A stretch of DNA of 9,512 nucleotides from Planctomycetaceae bacterium (GTDB lineage: Bacteria; Planctomycetota; Planctomycetia; Planctomycetales; Planctomycetaceae). Below the pieces are notes generated by a model. The model was not told where the DNA came from. It did not search any database and saw only the letters and a list, made by a program, of their open reading frames with translations. Location: NCBI GenBank assembly GCA_003445035.1, contig DLVV01000092.1:1-9512 (forward strand), in the 5' to 3' direction. Below are positions 1-6,562 of the stretch, in pieces. The translations under genes and the position numbers were made by a program. How positions within the stretch are numbered: the first letter of the stretch is position 1; each line of letters starts with the position of its first letter.

Positions 1-2
1 TG

Positions 3-383
3 GTAAGCAACGGGCGGCTTTCTTGTGGCGATGACATCGAAGGCTACACCGCTGCAGATTTCTACGCCGCCTACGAAAACATGACCGACCAGCTTCGCCC
101 CTGGACGATTGACTTCCACGTCGCCCAGAACGACGGTACCGTCCACGGGGCGGGGTCACACGACAAGACCGGACGACATTGCCAGGCCGACGACCCCAAC
201 GGAAAACTCGACATCACCCGCACCGCCGAATACTGGCTGAGGGACGCCCCCTCGAGAGGCATCGAACACATCTGCTGGGACGGATGCATGTTCTCCAATG
301 AGGTGCTCGAGACACCCGCCACCTGGAACGCGATCCTGAAAGCGATGCTTGACGTCCGAGCCGCCCACGGCTGGAACGCTTAG
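3..383 (+). CDS. Sugar isomerase/epimerase-like protein, C-terminal part (5' end outside window)
   Basis: The frame is open from the first complete codon at position 3 to a TAG at 381-383, so the start lies upstream of the window; the first ATG in the visible part (81) is internal. The 126 visible residues include a polar Q-N-D-G-T-V segment, then [10 protein letters not shown] and a W-D-G-C-M-F stretch near the end, finishing in an amphipathic helix. Short conserved strands ending in H/D/W-rich loops followed by a terminal helix resemble the C-terminus of xylose-isomerase-like TIM-barrel (sugar phosphate isomerase/epimerase) proteins, where such residues would line the metal and sugar site. 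The next gene, 49 bp downstream on the same strand, is a Gfo/Idh/MocA dehydrogenase, and these two families are frequent neighbours in planctomycete sugar catabolism. The open frame is seen directly; the family is a guess from pattern memory and the substrate is unknown. Confidence 0.6.
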   Translation, partial: VSNGRLSCGDDIEGYTAADFYAAYENMTDQLRPWTIDFHVAQNDGTVHGAGSHDKTGRHCQADDPNGKLDITRTAEYWLRDAPSRGIEHICWDGCMFSNEVLETPATWNAILKAMLDVRAAHGWNA

Positions 384-432
384 TGCCCCCCCCTCCCCTG
401 CCCTCGTTCTCCTCGAGAAAAAGATCCGCCAG

Positions 433-1572
433 ATGAGTGACAAAACCCCCCTGAACATCGGCATGATCGGTTACGGCTTCATGGGCCGGGCCCACTCGAA
501 CGCCTACTGCAAGGTCGGCAACTTCTTTGACACCAAGTACCAACCGGTGCTCAAGGCCGCCTGTGCCCGCAGCCAGGAGAGTGTCCAGGCGTTTGCCGAC
601 AACTGGGGCTACGAGACCATCGAAACCGACTGGCGAGCTCTGCTCGAACGTGACGACATCGATGCGGTCGATATCTGCGTCCCCAACAACCTGCACAGGG
701 AAATCGCGTTGGCCGCCGCCGATGCCGGCAAGATGATTCTCTGTGAAAAGCCGCTGGCGATGGACACCGCCGAGGGCGAGGAAATGTGCCAGGCGGTCGA
801 GGCGGCCGGCGTGGCCAACATGGTCTGGTACAACTACCGACGTGTGCCCGCCGTGTCGCTCGCAAAACAGTTGATCGACGAAGGACGGCTGGGCAAGATC
901 TTCCACTACCGTTCGGTCTTCCTCCAGGACTGGACCATCTCGGAAGACCTGCCGCAGGGCGGCGAGGCCCTGTGGCGACTTGATGTCGATGCCGCCGGCA
1001 GCGGTGTCACCGGCGACCTGCTGGCTCACTGCATCGACACGGCCATCTGGCTCAACGGTGGGATCTCCACCGTGTCGGCCATGACCGAGACCTTCATCAA
1101 GGAGCGAACTCACCAACTGACCGGTGAAGTCCAGAAGGTGGGGATCGACGACGCGTGTGCGTTCCTGGCCCGTTTCGAAAACGGTTCGCTGGCGACCTTC
1201 GAGTCGACCCGTTACGCGAGAGGCCACAAGGCGCTGTACACACTGGAGATCAACGGCGAACACGCGTCCATCTCCTGGGATCTTCACGACCTCCACCGGC
1301 TCTCCTACTTCGACCACCGTGACGATTCGCTCGTCCGCGGCTGGCGATCGATCCACGTCACCGACGGCGACATGCCGTACATGGACAAGTGGTGGGTGCC
1401 GGGGCTGCAGATCGGTTACGAACACACCTTCGTGCACCAGGTCGCCGATTTTCTCGAGAGCCTGGAGACCGGCGAACCGGCTTCTCCGACATTCCGCGAC
1501 GCACTCGAGACGCAAAAGATCTGTGACGCGGTGCTCGACAGCGCCCAGAGCGGCCAATGGACCGAGATCTGA
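433..1572 (+). CDS. Gfo/Idh/MocA family NAD(P)-dependent oxidoreductase
   Basis: Encodes 379 residues, typical for the family. The N-terminal Rossmann fold is clear: the G-x-G-x-x-G motif GYGFMG lies at residues 13-18 right after the first beta strand, and the family E-K-P signature (CEKPLAMD) is at about 104-111. The C-terminal alpha/beta domain carries GDLLAHCID at about 194-202, matching the usual D-x-x-x-H-x-x-D pattern whose His and Asp contribute to catalysis and sugar binding. Enzymes of this family oxidise or reduce hydroxyl groups of sugars, inositols or related polyols with a bound nicotinamide; the substrate cannot be read from the sequence. ATG at 433 is chosen because it places the Rossmann strand at the normal distance. 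An upstream TTG at 349 would add 28 non-family-like residues and overlap the previous gene. No strong Shine-Dalgarno is visible, so coupling to the preceding gene is possible. No signal peptide, so probably cytoplasmic. Confidence 0.93.
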   Translation: MSDKTPLNIGMIGYGFMGRAHSNAYCKVGNFFDTKYQPVLKAACARSQESVQAFADNWGYETIETDWRALLERDDIDAVDICVPNNLHREIALAAADAGKMILCEKPLAMDTAEGEEMCQAVEAAGVANMVWYNYRRVPAVSLAKQLIDEGRLGKIFHYRSVFLQDWTISEDLPQGGEALWRLDVDAAGSGVTGDLLAHCIDTAIWLNGGISTVSAMTETFIKERTHQLTGEVQKVGIDDACAFLARFENGSLATFESTRYARGHKALYTLEINGEHASISWDLHDLHRLSYFDHRDDSLVRGWRSIHVTDGDMPYMDKWWVPGLQIGYEHTFVHQVADFLESLETGEPASPTFRDALETQKICDAVLDSAQSGQWTEI

Positions 1573-1624
1573 ATTTCCTCCCACCCCGACACCGTCCGAC
1601 CAACCCACACGAGGACCCCAATCG

Positions 1625-2104
1625 ATGGACCGACAGCCGATCTCCGAAGAGGGCTACAGCAAGTTGCGGGAGGAAATCCGGGTAATCGAAGACGAGCGGA
1701 TTCCGGACGTGCGAGAGAAGGTGGCCGAGGCACGGGCCGAGGGCGACCTGAAGGAGAACGCCGAGTATCACGGCCAGCGGGAAACGCTGGGGATGCTCGA
1801 AGCCAAGCTCAACCAGCTCAAGAACAAACTCTCCCACTGCGAGATCGTTGACAAGAGCAAGCTGCCCAAGGACGTGATCACCTTCGGTAGCCGTGTGACC
1901 GTCAAGAATCTTGATGATGGCGACATCGAACAGTACGAGTTCGTCGGCCCAGGCGAAGAGGATTATGCCGACGAAGTGATGAAGATCCTGACAACCAGTC
2001 CTCTGGCGAGTGCCCTGATGGGCAAGAAGGCCGGAGACCAGGCCGAGTACGAAGCACCGATCGGTGTGTTACGATACGAGGTCGTATCGTTCGAAGAGTC
2101 CTGA
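1625..2104 (+). CDS. greA: Transcription elongation factor GreA
   Basis: Encodes 159 residues, the normal GreA length. Residues 1-75 form the N-terminal antiparallel coiled coil with the tip sequence EGDLKENAEYH at about 39-49. The two acidic tip residues that hold the second Mg2+ in the polymerase active site are present as Asp41 and Glu44. The C-terminal FKBP-like domain has the expected TSPLASALMGKKAGD stretch at about 124-138 and ends with a strand-rich tail. The protein inserts its coiled coil into the secondary channel of stalled, backtracked RNA polymerase and stimulates cleavage of the transcript 3' end. A GAGGA Shine-Dalgarno at 1611-1615 sits 9 nt before the ATG and decides the start; a long in-frame extension upstream runs through the dehydrogenase gene in another frame and is not coding. 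The gap to the previous gene is 52 bp, so cotranscription is possible though functionally unrelated. GreA rather than GreB is favoured by the neutral basic-patch region and length. Confidence 0.96.
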   Translation: MDRQPISEEGYSKLREEIRVIEDERIPDVREKVAEARAEGDLKENAEYHGQRETLGMLEAKLNQLKNKLSHCEIVDKSKLPKDVITFGSRVTVKNLDDGDIEQYEFVGPGEEDYADEVMKILTTSPLASALMGKKAGDQAEYEAPIGVLRYEVVSFEES

Positions 2105-2140
2105 ACCGACCACCCACACGAAACTTTCCCGCATCCTACC

Positions 2141-2161
2141 ACTGCCCGGTCCCCGGGCGGT
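2141..2161 (+). terminator. GC-rich hairpin after greA
   Basis: ACTGCCCGG at 2141-2149 can pair with CCGGGCGGT at 2153-2161 around a 3-nt loop: nine pairs, one of them G-T, with a solid six-pair G/C core. It begins 36 nt after the greA stop and ends before the AGGAG of the next gene (2173-2177). There is no T-run after it, so it is not a canonical intrinsic terminator. It could be a weak terminator, an RNA end-stabilising structure or a feature of the leader of the propeller gene. The structure is seen; the role is inferred. Confidence 0.4.
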
Positions 2162-2183
2162 TCCACGCCCCCAGGAGACTCCC

Positions 2184-3467
2184 ATGCCACTCGGACGACT
2201 TTCTCCAGCTCCGTTTCTGATCCTGGCTGCCCTGGCAACACTGATCGTCACCGACACGGTCACCGCGGCCGATATCTCACAATTCCGCGGTGCCACGGGT
2301 GACGGCCACGCCCAGGCCGCCGGGCTGCCGATCACCTGGAACCAGACCGATCACGTGGCCTGGCAAGTCCCGATCGCCGGCAAGGGCTGGTCGAGTCCGA
2401 TCGTGGTCGCCAACAGGCTGTACTTGACCACCGCGGTGGCCAAGACCGGAGGCGGACCCGATGACCAGTCATTGCGAGCCATCTGCCTGGACATCAAAAC
2501 CGGCAAGACCGTCTGGGACCAGGAAGTGTTTGCCCGCAACCACGTGTCGACCCGTGGACTGCTGCATTCCAAGAACAGCCATGCCAGCCCGACTCCCATC
2601 AGTGACGGCAAGAAGCTGTACGTGCATTTCGGCACCGAGGGCACCGCGGCACTGGACCTGGCATCCGGACGTATCGCCTGGAAGATGCAGGACCTGGCCT
2701 ACGTGCCCCAGCACGGCAACGGCGGATCGCCGGCACTTGTCGACGGGCTGATGGTGGTCATCTGTGACGGCCAGGACGTCGACTACGTCGCGGCGATCGA
2801 TTGCCGCAACGGCAAGATCGCCTGGAAGACCGATCGTACGCTCGACCTGCCCCGTAAGTTCTCGTTTTCCACGCCGTTGGTGATCGACGTCAAGGGCAAG
2901 AAACAGATCGTCTGTCCCGGCACCGGACTGGTCGCCGCCTACGAACCAAAGACCGGCAAGGAGATCTGGCGAGTCCTCTACGGAGACGGTTACTCGGTGA
3001 TCCCTCGACCAATCTACGGTCATGGACTGGTTTATGTCTGCAGCGGATGGGGAGTGCCGACGTTGTTCGCCATTCGTCCGACTGGAACCGGGGATGTCAC
3101 AGAGACCCACGTCGTCTGGAAACAGACCTCCAAGGCCAACGTGCCCCATACCCCGTCGGCTCTGCTGATCAAGAACGAACTGTTCCTGATCAGTGACACC
3201 GGGATCGCCAGTTGCCTGGATGCCCTCACCGGAAAATTGCACTACCGCAAGCGGATCGGCGGCAAGTATTCGTCCTCACCCACGTTCGCCGATGGCAAGA
3301 TCTTCATTCAAAGCGAAGCCGGGCGAGGGTTCGTGCTGAAGCCGGGACGCGAGTTTGTCGAACTGGGCCGCAACCAGCTGGATGGTCGCACGTACGCCAC
3401 TTATGCCGTCGCCGACAACGCGATTTTCATCCGGACCGAAAATCGGCTGTTCCGCATCCAGGAGTAG
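2184..3467 (+). CDS. Secreted PQQ-like beta-propeller repeat protein (copy 1)
   Basis: Encodes 427 residues starting at ATG 2184 with AGGAG at 2173-2177, 6 nt upstream. An N-terminal signal peptide is visible: a short basic start, a hydrophobic run at about 11-22, and a VTA|AD cleavage site after about residue 28. The mature protein begins with the W/F-R-G-x-x-G-D-G-type opening seen in planctomycete propeller proteins. At least six repeats of the pattern hydrophobic-x-A/C-L/I-D-x-x-T/S-G-K-x-x-W follow, near residues 96-111, 155-166, 202-214, 250-262, 295-312 and 342-354. These are blades of an eight-bladed-type PQQ-dehydrogenase-like (quinoprotein ADH-like) propeller. I see no sign that PQQ itself is bound or that a dehydrogenase site exists; most such proteins are annotated only as propeller repeat proteins, possibly binding partners or assembly scaffolds. 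It likely acts in the periplasm or outside the cell. A second copy of the family is at 6563-7834. Confidence 0.9.
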   Translation: MPLGRLSPAPFLILAALATLIVTDTVTAADISQFRGATGDGHAQAAGLPITWNQTDHVAWQVPIAGKGWSSPIVVANRLYLTTAVAKTGGGPDDQSLRAICLDIKTGKTVWDQEVFARNHVSTRGLLHSKNSHASPTPISDGKKLYVHFGTEGTAALDLASGRIAWKMQDLAYVPQHGNGGSPALVDGLMVVICDGQDVDYVAAIDCRNGKIAWKTDRTLDLPRKFSFSTPLVIDVKGKKQIVCPGTGLVAAYEPKTGKEIWRVLYGDGYSVIPRPIYGHGLVYVCSGWGVPTLFAIRPTGTGDVTETHVVWKQTSKANVPHTPSALLIKNELFLISDTGIASCLDALTGKLHYRKRIGGKYSSSPTFADGKIFIQSEAGRGFVLKPGREFVELGRNQLDGRTYATYAVADNAIFIRTENRLFRIQE

Positions 3468-3493
3468 CCGATTCCCGGAAGGTCGACCGACGC

Positions 3494-3542
3494 ACCGCGG
3501 GCCAGCCGGCCCACGGTGGAGCCAGACAGCTCCACCGGCCGG
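3494..3542. terminator. Large imperfect hairpin between convergent genes
   Basis: CGGTGGAGC (3514-3522) pairs perfectly with GCTCCACCG (3529-3537) around a 6-nt loop. After a 3-nt bulge (3511-3513) on the left arm, CCGGC (3506-3510) pairs with GCCGG (3538-3542), giving 14 pairs in all. An overlapping alternative fold pairs 3494-3503 with 3508-3517 (nine pairs and one C-A mismatch, 4-nt loop). The element lies 26 bp after the propeller stop and 33 bp beyond the stop of the convergent small gene, the expected place for a bidirectional terminator. No T-run follows on either strand, so termination would be of an unusual type or Rho-assisted. Confidence 0.5.
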
Positions 3543-3574
3543 ACGGTTCGCGTGAACCCCGAGCAAGCGCCCGA

Positions 3575-3847
3575 TCAGGCGTCGACGTCGAACAGCATCC
3601 GTCCGGGACCGTGATCGACGCAGTCTTCCTCGTGCCACAGCGGCAATCCCGCTGCGTAACGAGCGGCCAGGATCTGGACCTTGTCCTCAGAACCCGGCTT
3701 CGACTCGGTCTTTTCGAAGGGGTTGAACCCCATCTCGTCATGCAGATCGATCTTGAACGGCCGATCCACATTGGCCGCAAACAAATAATCCAATGGTAGA
3801 CCTGCTTCGGTCTCCAAGCCCTGGGGCACCTCGAAGGGTGTCGACAT
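3575..3847 (-). CDS. Small conserved-looking hypothetical protein
   Basis: Encodes 90 residues from ATG at 3847 (complement) to TGA at 3575. A TGGAG at 3856-3860 lies 8 nt upstream and supports this start; the frame is closed by a stop at 3875-3877, so it cannot extend far. The protein has no signal peptide or membrane segment. It is acidic, with a Pro/Gly-rich N-terminal half and a C-terminal part reading KVQILAARYAAGLPLWH followed by E-E-D-C and D-H-G-P. The helix plus His/Asp/Cys-rich tail resembles short uncharacterised proteins I associate with Planctomycetes, but I cannot assign a fold or function. It is convergent with the first propeller gene and about 520 bp downstream of the sigma54 regulator on the same strand, too far for a clear operon. 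An out-of-frame ATG with a perfect AAGGAGG lies just upstream (3888 and 3891-3897), so a frameshift near the 5' end cannot be excluded. Confidence 0.72.
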   Translation of the reverse strand: MSTPFEVPQGLETEAGLPLDYLFAANVDRPFKIDLHDEMGFNPFEKTESKPGSEDKVQILAARYAAGLPLWHEEDCVDHGPGRMLFDVDA

Positions 3848-4366
3848 CCGGCGCGCTCCACTCTCTGCTGCAAATCACTGTCGTCCATCGCCTCCTTGCG
3901 CCCTCTTCCATCCAATGACAGCCCATCCGGGGCTGTTGACCGACACACGACTCCAAGGTCAATGACCGTCGCGAGGCCGATCCGGCCACCAGTCGAGAAG
4001 GAAGCCGAGGACCGCCGCCCCTCTCGGGACTCACGCTCATCACCACCCTCTGCGCCGACTGGACGCCAGCCAACACGCCGTCCTGATCCATCACCGGGCC
4101 ATCGGCCCGCTTGTCCGAATCCAATCGAACTGTCCAACCCGACTGGGATTCCGCCAGCACCGAACCGCAACACGCGAGACTGAGAGGTCGAGGATTCGCG
4201 TGAGAAGAGGGGAAAACGCGGTGGTGAGGAGAACCAAAGATGTCGTGTCGAAGCAGCGTAAACGTGCTGACAAAGCCGATTGTCCCGCCACGTGTCGCGA
4301 AAGTCAAACACTTTCCGAACCATTCCGGGAACACGGTGGCGCAACCGGTCAAGTCGTTGCAACCGG
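3848..4366. other. Long intergenic region without a convincing long gene
   Basis: This 519-bp stretch separates the sigma54 regulator from the small hypothetical gene. Open frames cross it on both strands, but they lack sensible starts, are low-complexity Arg/Pro-rich, or run antisense into the neighbouring genes. Visible structures are a hairpin ACAGCCC/GGGCTGT at 3918-3936, a tight hairpin CGGGCC-ATC-GGCCCG at 4095-4109, a branched inverted repeat at 4286-4341, and a direct repeat GCAACCGG at 4341-4348 and 4359-4366. One 46-codon plus-strand ORF starting at 4240 has a good ribosome binding site. The minus-strand promoter of the small hypothetical gene should lie here, but I find no convincing -35/-10 or sigma54 -24/-12 pair. 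Confidence 0.6.
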
Positions 4367-4380
4367 CTACGGACGGCTGA
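4240..4380 (+). CDS. Possible 46-residue small protein
   Basis: An ATG at 4240 is preceded by GAGGAG at 4226-4231 with an 8-nt spacer, which is ideal, and the frame runs 46 codons to TGA at 4378-4380. The predicted peptide is basic, with several Lys, Arg and Pro residues and no signal peptide or membrane segment. The last 14 bases overlap the 3' end of the regulator gene in antisense orientation, and the inverted repeat at 4286-4341 lies inside the frame. Third codon positions are about two-thirds G/C, less biased than the neighbouring genes appear to be, which argues against long-standing coding. I do not recognise the sequence. It may be a real small gene or a chance combination of a purine-rich stretch and a short open frame. 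Confidence 0.2.
   Translation: MSCRSSVNVLTKPIVPPRVAKVKHFPNHSGNTVAQPVKSLQPATDG
4286..4341 (-). terminator. Branched inverted repeat downstream of the sigma54 regulator gene
   Basis: CGCCACGTGT at 4286-4295 pairs with 4331-4341 (ACACG-g-TGGCG) through ten base pairs with a single bulged base at 4336. Inside it lies a second perfect hairpin, GAAAGT (4299-4304) with ACTTTC (4310-4315) around a 5-nt loop, and a short TTCC-G-GGAA palindrome near 4322-4330. The element starts 25 nt past the regulator stop codon when read on the minus strand, so it may be the 3' end structure of that mRNA. No T-run follows, so simple intrinsic termination is doubtful. A structured RNA element is an alternative. Confidence 0.4.
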
Positions 4381-6391
4381 CTTGATACCGCTTCAACTTG
4401 CGGTCCAGCGTCGACCGCTCGATGCCCAGGATGCGGGCAGCCTGCGACTTGTTCCACTCGGTCGACTCGAGTACCGCCATGATGTGCTGCTGCTCGAGCG
4501 TCTCCAGCGACATGTTGCCGCCGCTTGGAACGACCGACGTCGAGGTGGAAGCCGCTTCAGACGTCGCCAGGGTCGAAAGCTGAATATCGGTCTCGGAGAT
4601 CTGGTCACCGGCACACAGGATCACCGTCCGCTCGACCGCGTTCCTCAGTTCACGGACATTCCCCGGCCAGTCGTATACCTTCAACGCCGCCAAGGCTCCC
4701 GGTGTGAAACCGCTGATCTCCCGACCCGACTTCTTGACAAACTGGTCACAGAAGAAATGGGCCAACTGAACGATGTCCTCGGGATGCTCTCGGAGCGGAG
4801 CCACCTGGATTTCGACGACGAACAGGCGGTAGTAGAGGTCCTTGCGGAACGTGCCTTCGGCGACGGCTTCCTCGAGATCTCGGTTGGTGGCGGCCACCAC
4901 TCGCACATCGGCATCAACGGCCGTCCGTCCCCCCACGCGTTCAAAGGGGTGTCCTTCCAGGGCGCGGAGAAACTTGGCCTGGATCGCCGGGGGCATCTCG
5001 CCGACCTCGTCGAGGAACAACGTGCCGCCGTCCGACTGTTCGAATTTTCCCGGCTTGCGATCGGTCGCCCCGGTGAACGCCCCCTTCTCGTGACCGAACA
5101 ACTCGCTCTCGAGCAGCGACTCGGACAGGGCCGCACAGTTCATGCAAACGAACGGGCCCTGGCGACGTCGGCTGCGAAAGTGAATCGCCCGGGCGACCAG
5201 TTCCTTGCCCACACCACTCTCGCCCCGCACGAGCACCGTCGCATCGGTCGAGGCGATCCGTTCGATGATTCCCCGCAACTGGTCCATCTGTTCGCTGTCA
5301 CCGACCAGTTCGCTGTCGATCGCCAACTGACTCCGCAACGACTCGTTCTCGCCCTGCACCTGCGCGAGCCCTTTGACCAGGGATTCACGGTCCTGCATTC
5401 CGTCCAACGCAACGGCCAACTGGTCGGCAACCGCAAGAGAGAATTCCAGATCGTTCGACTCGAGCAGATTCTCGCGGTCGGTCGAATAGAGGTGGATCAC
5501 GCCGAAGGTCACCTCACGAGCGATCAGGGGGGCACAGATCACACTCTGGGCGTGGATCTGACCGAGACTGTCGCGGTCGACCAGTTTGCTGTCGTCAGCC
5601 ACATCGCGGGCCAGAACCGCTTCCGCCTCAACCAGTACCGTGCTGGAGAGATAGTCGGAGACCTTCTGGTAGGGGAGGTCCTTGACCGAGCGATAGGCTG
5701 CAACACGGAGTTCATCGGAACGCGGCCGGTTTCTGAGTCCCTTGGGCAACAACAGCACCGCCCCGATATCGGCCCTCGTTCCGGCAAACAAACCGTCGAG
5801 AACCACGTGGGCCAATTGTTCGGCATCACGGGCGGCCCCCATGTCCAACGCCAACCGGTACAGCGAGGTCAGGTCGCGGCTGGTTCGCTGGGAACCCGGT
5901 TCACCATCCGGTTCGCCACCGGTCGTCGATGCCTGGTCCCGAAAACGGTTCTCCCGACGCCGATCCACGATTTCGGGTTCAGACTCCGGTGACGGATCAT
6001 CGAAGACCATCATCTCGGCCGTGTCGGCCGTGTTGTCCTTGCTGGTCGATTCGGGCTCGGGGAACGCGTGGAGCAGGTCGGAGGTGAAGCCGAGATCACA
6101 GTTACCAATCTGGATGATCTGGCCCTCCTCGAGTGGCCAGTCCTCTTCGACTGTCACGCCATTGACCAGGGTGCCGTTGCGGCTGCCCAGGTCTCGCAGC
6201 AGCCAACGATCGCCACTCTGGAACACCTCGCAGTGGTTCCTGCTGCAAACCTCGTCACGAACCACCACGCGGTTGGTCGAGGAACGACCAACGGTCGTGA
6301 CCTGGCCGAGCATCAGGCGGAACACGTCCCGCCACTGGTTACCATCTCGCACGACCAGGTAGGAGGCCGCGGAATCGGACTGGTTCGTCAT
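4367..6391 (-). CDS. FHA-GAF-type sigma54-dependent transcriptional activator (bacterial enhancer-binding protein)
   Basis: Encodes 674 residues. An FHA domain occupies about residues 22-100, with the phosphothreonine-binding signature [10 protein letters not shown] (35-44), SRNHCEVF (50-57) and [11 protein letters not shown] (68-78). After an acidic Ser/Pro-rich linker (about 110-170) comes a GAF-like domain (about 172-330), then a short helical linker. The AAA+ domain (about 360-600) is complete: Walker A GESGVGKE (390-397), the sigma54-contacting GAFTGA loop (437-442), Walker B GGTLFLDE (455-462), arginine-finger region FRKDLYYRL (515-523) and WPGNVREL (575-582). A Fis-type helix-turn-helix fills about 630-670. 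It should hydrolyse ATP to open sigma54-polymerase complexes from an upstream binding site. With FHA and GAF domains instead of a receiver, the input is probably a Ser/Thr-kinase-phosphorylated partner plus a small ligand, not a histidine kinase. A GAGAGGA lies about 11 nt before the ATG. The gene is divergent from the second propeller gene. Confidence 0.95.
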   Translation of the reverse strand: MTNQSDSAASYLVVRDGNQWRDVFRLMLGQVTTVGRSSTNRVVVRDEVCSRNHCEVFQSGDRWLLRDLGSRNGTLVNGVTVEEDWPLEEGQIIQIGNCDLGFTSDLLHAFPEPESTSKDNTADTAEMMVFDDPSPESEPEIVDRRRENRFRDQASTTGGEPDGEPGSQRTSRDLTSLYRLALDMGAARDAEQLAHVVLDGLFAGTRADIGAVLLLPKGLRNRPRSDELRVAAYRSVKDLPYQKVSDYLSSTVLVEAEAVLARDVADDSKLVDRDSLGQIHAQSVICAPLIAREVTFGVIHLYSTDRENLLESNDLEFSLAVADQLAVALDGMQDRESLVKGLAQVQGENESLRSQLAIDSELVGDSEQMDQLRGIIERIASTDATVLVRGESGVGKELVARAIHFRSRRRQGPFVCMNCAALSESLLESELFGHEKGAFTGATDRKPGKFEQSDGGTLFLDEVGEMPPAIQAKFLRALEGHPFERVGGRTAVDADVRVVAATNRDLEEAVAEGTFRKDLYYRLFVVEIQVAPLREHPEDIVQLAHFFCDQFVKKSGREISGFTPGALAALKVYDWPGNVRELRNAVERTVILCAGDQISETDIQLSTLATSEAASTSTSVVPSGGNMSLETLEQQHIMAVLESTEWNKSQAARILGIERSTLDRKLKRYQVSRP

Positions 6392-6562
6392 ATTGTCGCA
6401 GATCCTCTCCCATCCGGCTTCGGTTCCGAATGGTCCATTGAGGATACTGGACCGTCAGAAGTGGCCGCAAGGGACGCTCTTGCAACACCGCCGGGCATCG
6501 ACCATCCTAGGCCGGTCGTGCGATTCGTCTACCTGACAAATGCTCGAGGAGCTTCTCTGCCG
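6392..6562. promoter_or_regulatory. Divergent promoter region with three inverted repeats
   Basis: This 171-bp spacer must contain the 5' ends of both the minus-strand activator gene and the plus-strand propeller gene. Three dyads are visible: TTCGG-TT-CCGAA at 6419-6430, GGTCCA-N10-TGGACC at 6432-6453, and GCAAG-N7-CTTGC at 6467-6483. The first two are separated by only one base and lie 28-62 bp upstream of the activator start. Such spacing suits binding sites for a dimeric helix-turn-helix protein such as the activator itself. I searched for a sigma54 -24/-12 element (GG-N10-GC); the closest plus-strand match near 6472-6483 has a spacer one base too short, so I do not claim one. The propeller gene has GAGGAG at 6546-6551, 11 nt before its ATG. 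Confidence 0.5.

Noticed and set aside
214..1608. 464-residue minus-strand open frame
   Set aside because: It lies antisense to the Gfo/Idh/MocA gene, has no recognisable domain, and long antisense frames are expected in GC-rich genes with strong third-position bias.
3896..4183. 95-residue plus-strand open frame in the gap
   Set aside because: The product is almost entirely Pro, Arg and Ser, typical of a chance frame in GC-rich noncoding DNA, with no good ribosome binding site.
4091..4291. 66-residue minus-strand frame with a hydrophobic stretch
   Set aside because: It depends on a GTG start without a Shine-Dalgarno, and the hydrophobic run is short and interrupted.
3427..4362. 311-residue minus-strand open frame across the gap and the small hypothetical gene
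   Set aside because: Its translation is Arg/Ser/Pro-rich and low complexity, overlaps a better-supported gene in another frame, and enters the propeller gene in antisense.
4341..4366. Direct repeat GCAACCGG (two copies 18 bp apart) as a possible attachment site or repeat array
   Set aside because: Only two 8-bp copies exist, with no integrase, tRNA or further units nearby; chance is likely.
3738..4457. 239-residue minus-strand open frame
   Set aside because: It starts inside the activator gene in a wrong frame and ends inside the small hypothetical gene; no ribosome binding site or domain supports it.
4280..5992. 570-residue plus-strand open frame
   Set aside because: It is antisense to the complete, motif-rich sigma54 activator; its own translation shows no domain.
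6464..6484. Possible sigma54 -24/-12 promoter for the second propeller gene
   Set aside because: The nearest GG...GC pair has a spacer one base short of the required ten, and the flanking consensus bases are poor.
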